From Haematobia irritans (lineage: Eukaryota > Arthropoda > Insecta > Diptera > Muscidae), in assembly GCF_050003625.1 (NCBI RefSeq), contig NC_134397.1, positions 224,316,537-224,380,536 on the forward strand: a DNA stretch of 64,000 nt, written 5' to 3'. How positions within the stretch are numbered: position 1 is the stretch's first letter; every line of letters begins with the position of its first letter. Both the position numbers and the translations under genes were made by a program. The notes beneath the pieces are model-generated. The model was not told the origin of the DNA. It saw nothing but the letters and a program-made list of their open reading frames with translations, and did not search any database. Positions 14,101 through 26,100 of this stretch are shown one piece after another.

Positions 14101-17100
14101 GCTATAGGTGCATACCGGCCTATATCGTAAAACTTTCAATTTGTAATACATATCTTTTTACCCCTTAATTTTAAAGAAATTTGTAATACATACCTTTTTT
14201 CACCTTAATTTTAATAAAAAATATTTAACTTTTACTCCTTTTTAGGATGGGATCTCTCTTCTGTGGATGATATCGAATGTATTGGCATAACTCATGGCAT
14301 TGTTGGTGTAATTTCGCTACCCAATGTCTATGAATCGCATCTTGTGATAATAAAGGAGGCTACACCGGTTGGTGTACTTTATCCGCCACACTTAGTGTAT
14401 AAGATTAAATCCATATGTATTTTAAGTGCCGATGAGCCAGATACTACTTTAACGCCATGTACTCGTCACTCCAGAAGCTCGAATTCAGCAACACCAACTC
14501 ATTCTAGAAATTCCTCAACAGGATCGTCCTCTTTAAATAATGTCAATGCCAATTCGTCTACATCTTCACGAACGAAACTCTTTGAAGGTAATCAATTGAT
14601 GAATAAGACATGGGGTGCTGTTAAAAGTGCTGGAACAACTATTAAAAATACCACACAACAAGCAGCAGCATTGGCATCGAACCAAGTGAAATCATCGGTG
14701 GGCATTAGGGATCCATCACGTATAGAGAAACGTATTACAGAAGAATTGCACAAAATATTCGATGATACCGATAGTTTTTATTTTTGTTTCGATCATGATA
14801 TTACCAATAATCTACAAAGACATTTACCAGCAGATTCTACAGATGAACAAACACCGGATGAGAGATTCTTTTGGAATATGCATATGATTGAAGATTTAAT
14901 TAAATTAAATGTAAGTTAAGGAAATATTTAAAAGGTCGTAGTCTTCAATAATAAATTGTTCCCATTTTAGGACAAAACTTGGATTTTACCAGTCATTCAA
15001 GGATTTGTCCAAGTAGAACCCTGTGTAATTGGTAATGAATGCTTTACCTTGGCTTTGGTTTCTCGAAGATCACGACATCGTGCTGGAACCCGTTATAAAC
15101 GGCGTGGAGTGGATGAGAATGGTTATTGTGCTAATTATGTAGAAACCGAACAAATACTGTCATTTCGTCATCACCAATTGGCTTTTACCCAGGTTCGTGG
15201 ATCGGTACCAATTTATTGGTCCCAACCTGGTTATAAATATCGGCCTCCTCCAAGGTTAGATAGGGGTAAGTGTGAAGAAAAGTGTGTGCATAAGCTTGAC
15301 TTGGCACTATAAAAACATTTTGTGTTCGTTTAGGTGAACAAGAAACCCAGGAAGCCTTTGAGGCACATTTCTCCAAGGAACTCAATACCTACGATGGCAT
15401 ATGTATTGTCAATTTAGTGGAACAAAGTGGCAAAGAGAAACTTATAGGCGATGCCTATGCCAAACATGTGTTAAAATACAATAATGAACGGGTGGTCTAT
15501 ATCACCTTTGATTTTCATGATTATTGTCGTGGTATGCGTTTTGAAAATGTTTCTGCATTAGTTGAGGCTTTGGCTCCCGAGGCCGGGGCCATGGGTTTCC
15601 ATTGGCGTGATCAACGTGGTGTTATATGTAATCAGAAATCAGTATTTCGTGTTAACTGTATGGATTGTTTAGATCGTACAAATGTTGTACAGACAGCCTT
15701 GGGTAAAGCTGTATTGGAATCACAATTAGTGAAATTGGGTATGGCACCACCTTATACTCCCATACCGGAGGCTTTAAAATCACCATTTATGGTATTATGG
15801 GCAAATAATGGTGATATTATAAGTAGGCAATATGCCGGAACTAATGCTCTTAAGGTATAGGATATAGTTATCACTCCAAATAGTCTGTGTTTTATTAACA
15901 AAATATTTATTTTTTTACAGGGTGATTATACACGTACGGGTGAACGTAAAATTAGTGGTATGATGAAGGATGGTATGAACTCGGCAAATCGGTAAGTAAT
16001 CACAAGTTTATCTTAAGTTTTTGTTTATTGTTTTTTTTTTTTAATTTGTTTGTTTTTTCGGAAATAAAATTGTTGAAAATTCTTTGCCATTGCTTACAAT
16101 TTTAATTATATGAGGGATGACATTATTTCATTTTACTAATGTTCTTATATCACATATACACATTGCCCGCATGCTTTTTTAATACTATTCTATTCATTAA
16201 CTTTCTAATCTTTTGTTTTCAAAAGCATAAAAAAATAAAGCTTTGAAGACTATTCAAATAGTTGCGCGAAAATCGGTGTTAGTTCTCAGTGATAAGAGAG
16301 AAGAGGTCCCCTGTGATAGAGCTTAACACGGAATCGGGAAGCACTCAGTGATAAGAGAGAAGTTCACCAATGTGGTATCACAAAGGACTGAATAGTCTAA
16401 GTGAGCCTGATATATCGGGCTGCCACCTAACCTAACCTAGGGCCTATGCAAATATTTTACCAAATGTTGCTGAGGGCATTTGACAATTTTGGGTTTTGGA
16501 AACCTGCTAAACTTTCTATGACTATCGAAAAAATTCTGTTCCATAAAATTTCCAAAATTCTAACTAAAACTATTAATTGATTTATACTACACATCAGTAA
16601 ATGTAACATATTTTACAAACTCGGAAATAATCTTACATTTGTAATCAGCAATAATATCTGCACGCATTGAATTTTTACTTCAAATGCTTTTGAAAACAAT
16701 TCATTTAAAATTATCCATTCTGTTTATGAGATAATACTTCAACTAACTTTCCCCCTCCCCACTCCCTAACTATTCTTCTTTTTAGCACATATATGTAAAA
16801 CAACAGATCATTCTTTCGGCTTTTCCAAATGAACTCTAACATTTCCTGTGTGTTATGTAATATTTTTGTTTTAAAACATTTTTGCACCGCCTCAACAAAA
16901 ACTCTTCGTATCTCTTTCTTCTATTCTATTCGTAGTTTTTTCATACAAAATTTTGCCGATACATTTCGCCAATGCATGATTGATTTAATGCAGGGCCAAT
17001 TAAATGATGCCCAACAATTGAAAGAGGATGAAGTGTTAACAACCATACTACAAATATTGTGCCCCTCGACACCAGCCCCAACAAGGGGCTACTTTTATGC

Positions 17101-20100
17101 GGGCGTCTTGCAACCGGAATTGCAATTATTGGAACAGGTCATCTATACAAGGTGGTGTTGTGGTAGCCATATTATGCCAAATACTAGCAGCAAGTTGCAA
17201 TTGACAATAGATATTTTCAACAATTCCCTATTTCGAAATTATTATTTAATGCCTTTCATTACATTGTGTTTTATGTTGTCAATGCCGAAGGTATTTTTTT
17301 GGTTTTATTATTTCTGAAGCATATATCTCGATTTTCATGCTTTTCTTTTTATAGCAAAAAAAAAAAAATTAAATAGTTTATATTTCAAAAAGTAATTTTT
17401 GTTTTTGAATTTGCAGTTATTATCTGGCTCGTTTTAAGGATAGCTATCGCCAAGCCACCATTGATTTAATGTTGGGCAATCCAGTAACATCGGAATCTTT
17501 AAACGCTTTAGGGGGCCAAGCGGCCCCAGACGACACCGATGCCTCGGAAGGCGCCGAACACGCAAAATTGCTTGTGGAGGATTGTCGTAAGTTATTATTG
17601 GGCTCAGCTCAATATCCCATTGGTGCTTGGGGTCTTATCGATGCTGATCCAGGGTATGTTTTGCCCCTTAATTGTGAATAATATAATGAATTAAATTTAC
17701 TCTTCTTCCTTTTATAGATCGGGAGATATTAATGAAACAGAAGTTGATAGTATTCTCTTGTTAACTGATGAAAGTTATATTGTTGCCGAATATGATTCGC
17801 ATTTGGATAAAATTGTTCGTTTCGAAAAGGTTCTATTGGAAAATATTGTTATGATTGAATTGGGCATGTATCAACAGACCAAAATGTTCCAAGGCTCTTC
17901 ACCTGCAATGCTCTGCTTGAGAATCAATTATACGGTAGATGGTGTGGATGGTTATTTCCATATGTTTAGATCAGCAAATATAAGATTTTTCAATAATATG
18001 GCCTATCCCATAAAGACACAAGAGGAAATTTCCGGTAAGCAATAACTTTATGGCAAAGATTTTAAACCAAGCTGATTTGATATTATTCTTTCGAATTAGA
18101 ATCCATGCAATCTATAGTAGAAATGTTCCGTATAGCCTTGGACACTGTAGGAAATGATGCTAAATTCATAACTGGTGGTGTTTTACAACGACGTAAGAGT
18201 AGAAATCCTCTTCTGGAAGTACCCAAGGTAAGGAAATGTTTTTCTAAAAAAAAAAAAAAACAAAAAAAAAAAAACAAAAAAAAAAAAACAAAACAAGTAT
18301 ATACGGCCGTAAGTTCGGCCAGGCCGAAGCTTCTGTACCCTCCATGGATTGCGTAGCAACTTCTTCTAAACACTGCCATCCACAATCGAATTACTTGAGT
18401 TGCGGTAACGCTTGCCGATGGCAAGGTATCTTAAAACCTCTTAACACCGTCTTTTAAATTGTAAGTAAGTCCATACGTGGTATATATTAAATCAAACAAG
18501 TATATACGGTCGTAAGTTCGGCCAGGCCGAAGCTTTTGCACCCTCCACCATGGATTGCGTAGAAACTTCTACTGAAAACTGTCATCCACAATCGAATTAC
18601 TTGGGTTGCGGTAACACTTGCCGATGGCAAGGTATCTTAAATTTTCCTAACACCGTAATATATACCACATAGTCCATACGTGGTTTATATTAAACTAAAA
18701 AAGGCCGATTAAATATATAATTATAAATATATAATTAGGTTTAAAGTTTCTATAGAAATAAAATTTTGACAACATTTTCTATAAAAGTAAAATTTGGAAA
18801 AATTTTTCTATAGAAATAAAATTTTGACAAAATTTTCTATAGAAATAAAATTTGGAAAAAATTTTCTATAGAAATAAAATTTTGACAAAATTTTCTATAG
18901 AAATAAAATTTTGACAAATTTTTCTATAGAAATAACATTTTGACAATGTTTTCTATAAAACTAAAATTTTGATAGATTATTTTTGGCTCGAGTGGCAACC
19001 ATGATTATGAACCGATATGGACCAATTTTTGTGTGATTGGGGATCGGCTATATATAGCTATAGACCGATATGGACCAATTATGGCATGGTTATAAGCGGC
19101 CTTATACTAAAACCACGTTGCAAATTTTAACCGGATCGGATGAATTTTGCTCCTCCAAGAGGCTCCGGAGATCAAATCTGGGGAACGGTTTATATGGGGA
19201 CTCTATATAATTATGGACCGATATGAACCAATTCTTGCGTGTTTGTTAGAGATCACATTCTAACACCATGTTCCAAATTTCAACCGGATCGGATGCATTT
19301 AGCTCCTCCAAGAGGCTCCGGAGGACAAATCTGGGGATCGATTTATTTGGGGGCTATATATAATTACGGACCGTTATGGACCAATTCTTGCATGGTTGTT
19401 AGAGACCATATATTAACACCACGTACCAAATTTCAACCGGATCGGATGAATTTTTCTCCTCTAAGAGGCTCCGGAGGTCAAATCTGGGGATCGGCTTATA
19501 TGGGGGCTATATATAATTATGGACCGATATGGACCACTTTTGGCATGGTTGTTAAAGACAATATACTAACACCACGTACCAAATTTCAATCGGATCGGAT
19601 GACTTTTACACCTCTAAGAGGTTCCGGAGGTCAAATCTGGGGATCGGTTTATATGGGGGCTACATACATACATAATTATGGACCGATATGGACCAATTTT
19701 TGCATGGTTGTTAGAGACCATATACTAACACCATGTACCAAATTTCGGCCGGATCGGATGCAATTTGTTTCGCTTTGAGGCTCCGCAAGCCAAATCTGGG
19801 GATCGGTTTTTATGGGGGCTATATATAATTATGGACCGAAGTGGACCAATTTTTGCATGGTTGTTAGAGATCATATACCAACACCATGTACCACATTCAG
19901 CAAGATCGGATGAAATTTGCTTCTCTTTGAGGCTCCACAAGCCAAATCTGAGGGTCCCTTTATATGGGGGCTATACGTAAAAGTGGACCGATATGGCCCA
20001 TTTGCAATACCATCCGACCTACATCAATAACAACTACTTGTGCCAAGTTTCAAGTCGATAGCTTGTTTCGTTCGGAAGTTAGCGTGATTTCAACAGACGG

Positions 20101-23100
20101 ACGGGCATGCTCAGATCGACTCAAAATTTCACCACGACCCAGAATATATATACTTTATGGGGTCTTAGAGAATATTTCCATGTTTTACAAACGGAATGAC
20201 AAAGTTAATATACCCCCTTCCTATGGTGGAGGGTATAAAAAAAGCGTAACCAAAAAAGTATTGAACAATGTTCTTTTGTTAGCCTGATACTCGTATCAAT
20301 ACATTATATATTATTACAATTTTGTCTATTTAATAATTTAATGGCTGCCACATTGTCATATTAAATTCTCTAATTCAAAACCGGATTTCTTAATGTCTTA
20401 TTTACTTTTCACGTCAATAAAACAGCTGAAATTTTACTCACCGGTGGTCCATCCTCCAAAGTACCAATGGAAGGATGAGACACCAATCATTAGAAGATGT
20501 TAATTTCTTTCAAGCAAACTCTTGCGACTTCTTTTTATTTAAATATTTCAAACTCTTTCGTCTCTTTTTTTTCAGGGTATGCCTCGTAATCTGTCCGAAT
20601 CTCAATTATTACAAATAAGTTCAAAAGCCATCTCTAATGTTGCTGGTCAATTCTCGAAATTGGGACAGTCGTTAAATCCTAATAAAAATAAATCAACAAC
20701 AAATACACCCACAACTCCCTCCTCAACAAATAAAATCGCTCAAATAAATCCACAAGTAATGCGTCAATCACAATCTTCCATTGATAAGTGTATGGAAGCT
20801 ACAGAGAAGCCTCTATTCACCGTGGGAAAGTCATCGAAATTATCGACAAGCGGATCTGATTCGGAAGAAAACGATAGCAGTATTTTTGAACCTGATGTTG
20901 ATTCAGATACAGATTTAGCCATCTCAGCTGCAACCAATTTCAATTTTAACAACGACAACAATTTTCTACCATCTGTGGGTATTGTAATGGGAAATGCCCA
21001 GGAAGCTGTGGAAATTCAATCGCCTAATTCCGATAATATGCAACAATTAATCGATAAAGATAATTCCATTAAGCATACGGAAAATGTCAATTCAATATCG
21101 ATTTCATCGGTAGCCAATAATGTCACTCTACCCACAGGACTATTGGAAAATGCTCCCCCACTACGACCAATAACACCCAATCCCCAAATATATGTACAAG
21201 AAGATGTTAGTGCATCAGGTTCGACACCAGAGAATCAATCAAGGTCGGTATTCTATATGTGATTTAAGTACCAAAAGCAAAATGAGACAATCATGTTAAT
21301 GTATGGTGGCTTGCGTGTTAAATGATAAATGTTCAAGTCTTGTTTATTTAATTTTATTTCGTATTACTATTATTTTGTTTAAAACTACATTTCCATATAT
21401 ACCTCATATGATTTTAGTTGTGTAGTAATCACGGTTGCCAACTGGGTAGAAAATAATCTAGTACAAATAATCCACCAAATGTATACAAATAAGCTCTTCG
21501 CGGATATCACGTAGAACATTTAGAAGGGACTACGAAGGATTATATTAGCAATGCAGTCGTCGTTCAGGCGAAACTAGGTGATGTTTTGCACGAAACACTC
21601 GACACTCAACACTCGATCCATACCTATTTGCATGATTTACATATGTCGACTTCTTGTAATTTGATATCAAATATCTTTACATTTTTTCTCAAGACGGTAG
21701 GACAATGACTTTTATTAACAGGTCCTAGCATAATTCGAGAGTTCGTTCAACAGATCGAGTTGTTCCTTCGTATTAACAAAAGGAGGTTCGAAATCTCGTT
21801 CGCTGAATTATTCTCTGATGAAATGATATTTCACGTCGATATGTTTCGTTCTTTTGTGATACTCTATTGCCACAATTTGACCACAACAAATAAACTTACA
21901 GCTATCTTTGTTTGAATTCATTCTGTAGCCTTTATCCATAGCTCTTGTTGCTGAGAATATAATTACTTTGAGGCTGGGAGCATGCAAAACGTTTTCGAAC
22001 ACCTTTTGCTTCCATCCGTATTGGCCTCTAACTAAAACATCAATATCGCCTTGGCCTATAACATTTAACATGGTGCCATCACCAATTTTTGCATTTCCAT
22101 CAAGATATTTTGATAACAAATTTCTATTGTATGTCATATGCTCGTATGCACCTGTGTCTACAATCCAATTGCATTCATTATTGTCGGAAGCAACATCGAA
22201 GACATAATCTCCCATAAAGGCGTTTGTCTTTGGGAAAGATCTTTTTTTCTTTTCATCTTCCACAATCGGCAATCCTTCTTGATTGCAACTTACAGGGTGT
22301 TTTTTCTCACTTTTTGCGTTTTGCGGAAAAGGCACTCGATTGGGGGGTCTTCTCGCCTTAGGTGGGACTGGTCCAACACAAGTCTATTCGTCAAGTTCTT
22401 TAAGGTTCTTTTTTCTTCGGTATATGATTGCCAAGCAGTAATGAAGTGGCTAAATGTTGTTGGCTGTGGTCATCAAAGTCTTTGTCATAATTATTTTCTC
22501 CGACAATGGTTCACCCATATTCTTTACTCTCTCTCTGCAATTTCATCAATTTATGCTATGTGTATTCAAATAGAATCCTCAGGACTTTTCTGTATTTCAT
22601 GGAATCGCTGTTGTAACATGTGAATACTTATTTCCGATTGCATCTCATGTATTGCTGCCTGTTTTTCCCACATCTCACGTGATTCTTTGCAACACATCAG
22701 ATATTTTTTGTATTGTATTATCGACAGATGAAACGATTAAGCGTTGGACCTTAATATCAGCACGCTCACAAGATTGTAAGGCTTGTTGGTATTGTGCGTT
22801 AATGTCACTACATCAATATCTTGGAATAGATCCATTAACTTCAACGCAATGCATATCTGGAACTTCTAAGAACTCCAGTTCTCAGTTCCATGCAGTTGTT
22901 TCTCAACCTTGAAATCTTCCATTGTTATATTGGCACCTTTCTGCTTTTTACCTTATTGACTCCTTTTGTAATTCCTTAATGGCTTCTTTTCTGGATAAAT
23001 TATCGCTTACAATTCTTTATAGAATTCAATTCCAAAAACGGTGGACTCTTCTTCAATTCTTCACAGAATGACCTGGTTACCAGTTAAAGTTTAGGTTTAT

Positions 23101-26100
23101 ATAAGAAAAAGTTAGTAGGTATTTATTGGAAAAAAAAAAAATACGACAGTATCGAATAATATTTCAGACAGAACAAAACCTAAGGTTACTTGATATACAA
23201 AAGGAACATTATTACTTTTAACATTTCACCAACAAAAGTAAAAACTTTTTATTAAAAGTATTGGCCATTGTTTTCCACACCTTTGACCACCTTTCTGGCG
23301 TCTTTTAAAGCACCATTCGGACACCCAATTTTCGAACTCCTCGTAGGAATCAAAGTGCTGCTCATCCAATGCGTGTACCATCGATGTAAACAAATGGTAG
23401 TCGGAAGGAGCCCAGTCGAATCAAGTTATTCATATTCTGCTGGCTGTTATTTATAGCAGAAAATAGCATTGTTCGGTAGCTGGAATAATTATAATAGTCG
23501 ATAAACGTTACCTTTATTGAATGATTGCATTGTAAGATATTATTAAATATGTGGCGTAAACAAATATTTCTTGGTTTCTGTATTTTCCAGACAAACGACC
23601 TTTGGTTTAATTGAATTAAAATAGAAATTTGTCAAGTCGTCTTTCTCTATTTGACAAATGTGAAATATATTAAATTTTTCGGATGAAATGGGTTGTTTAC
23701 AAGGGTTAATAATTTTTTAAAAGAACGCCTTCAAACATTGGCATATATATTTTTTTTTAATTTCTATTATATTTATTATATTGTAGTCAACTAAACAATA
23801 ATTATCTGTTTTTTTATTATTGTAAGAGTAAACTGCCGAAAGTGTACACTCTGATAAGACCCGTTCTCAAACTTTTCGAAACGAAAACCGTTGGTTTTGT
23901 CATCAATAGATTGTTCAATTAAACTCATTTCTACCTGTCTATTATACAATTAGACAGCTACGAAACTACTTTTTTGAATACTTTTTTTTATAATTTGCAG
24001 GTGGTTTTGGTATTAATGAGATATTGTATGGAGAAGGCAACTCTTCAACAAAAGTTTTCAGCAAAGAATTTGAAATTTCATTCTTTTGTTTGCTGTCTAT
24101 AGGATCCAAAAATATGCGACGAGCTAAAAATAATTTAAAAAATGGTATCTTTCTTTGGACAAAAAATTTTTAAGAATGAAAGGACATGTGTATATATAGA
24201 AATTATCTAAGTTCAGTTACTTGCAAATGATCTCGCGGGGGCATCCATAATGAATGATCTTACCTTCAAACTATAAAATTTGTCCCCAATATAAATTCCG
24301 TCACTAATAAATTCTTTTAATTCAACGACAATTTTGTGGTTTACTATACCCTTCATATGCCCCAACAAATAGTACTTTTAGAGTATTAACAACCCCACAC
24401 AAACTTGCTTGCTGGAGCTTTTGTATAAAAGAACCATCAGTATTTACATCAAAAGTTATGGTTATGTAATTGTAATTGGTTTTCCGAAGAAAATCAATCT
24501 GTGAATCTTTGATTCCGTAGTGGGGATATATGTTCCTTTGTCCATACTTCTTGTTATCACTTCTGTACAATGACTCCTAATTGTACATTGAAGACACAGG
24601 CGAAGGAAGAAAAGAAAACGATGTGCTCGCCACGATGGTTTAATGGGAACTCAATTTATTGTTTTTTTTTTTTTTTGCTTTTTTCAAAATTGCTATTTAT
24701 TTATCCATTTCTTTCTATATATATAACAAAAATAGCACTCAATCTTGAATTAATATAATAAAATAAAATAAAATAAAAAATTAATTTAGTTCGCCACAAA
24801 AATTAGGATAGTTGTAAAAAGGCAAATATCTCAAATTAAATTATGTACAACTTAAACTAGATTTAAAACTAAAAGGGAAGAGAAGAAAAAGAAAGGAAAC
24901 TTATAGCCTAATATTTACAATACATACAATACTATTTACAAGAACACTACAGAAGGTAGGATTTTCTACTGTTCAATATTATAAATTAAACTGTTGAGAT
25001 CAAGAGATTCGTTTCTTCTGTGATAATACAATAATTTATTATTAATAAATAACAGTCTAGCTTCTTTGAGAAAAGTTAAATCGGCAGGTCTCAGATGTCT
25101 TGACATTATACCATTATCAACATCATACGCATGGCAGAATAAGTTCCTTATTATAGGTTACCGAGGTCTTTACTTCTTTCAAGTTCCGCAAGGGCGTTTT
25201 CTGTCATAAAAACGTCAATCCTGGGAAATTCAACCGAATCATATATTACCCTGCAGGAAGGTCTCCTTATCGATCCATCAGGCAACTGTCTAAAACGAAG
25301 GCCAAGACACGCCGAAATCACCCTCCTTTCCCATCTACGAATTTTCTGCATCCTTTGGGATGAAATACCAGACCATGAACAAAATGCATATGATACTATG
25401 GGCCTAATAACCTGTGTATAAATCATTAATTTGATCCTCCTATCAAGACCACCCCTCATCCGCAAAACTCCACTGTATCCAAAGTACGCCTTCCTTAGCA
25501 CCCCTTCCACATGTCGTCCAAAGTCAAGTCTAGAATCATATATAACACCCAAGTACCTAATAGAATCCTGAACCTGTATCACCTCATTCCCAATCTTCAG
25601 ACTGGGCGTATATCTCCTAAAATTCGGATATACCTCACGCGGTCTCCCCGTAAAAACAATCGAAGTACATTTGGACACATTAAGACCCAATCCCTATTTC
25701 TCAAAACATTGTCGAAGAACCTCCAGATATCGATTCAACTCCCTGCACACAGGCCCAGCCCTAGGTCCCGAGTACGCAATCAGCACATCGTCAGCATAAG
25801 TTAGCAACAAACCTCCACCAGTAGGGCCAGGGATGTCACTGACAAAGATATTGTACAACATCGGTGCTAAAAGTGAACCTTGCGGAACACCTCTCAAAAC
25901 CGGATATTGCCCAGATATCTTGTCTCCAACTCTGACCCTATATACCCTTTCCCTCAAGAAGGCTGCCACCAACCTACATGTCTGACGATCAAAACCAAAG
26001 GACTGTAACTTGTACAGTAAGCCCGCGTGCCAAACCGAATCGAATGCCTTCGCGAAATCCAATCCGACCGCTAAGGTCCCATACTTCCTCTCAAGACCTC

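Noticed and set aside
15049..15385. Separate small genes suggested by frames 15049-15312 (+) and 15185-15385 (-)
   Set aside because: The first is INPP5F exon 3 plus intron; the second is its antisense shadow.
17131..17140. Donor AACAG|GTCATC at 17138 for exon 6a
   Set aside because: Gives phase 0, which does not match exon 6 or exon 7; the donor at 17152 fits both.
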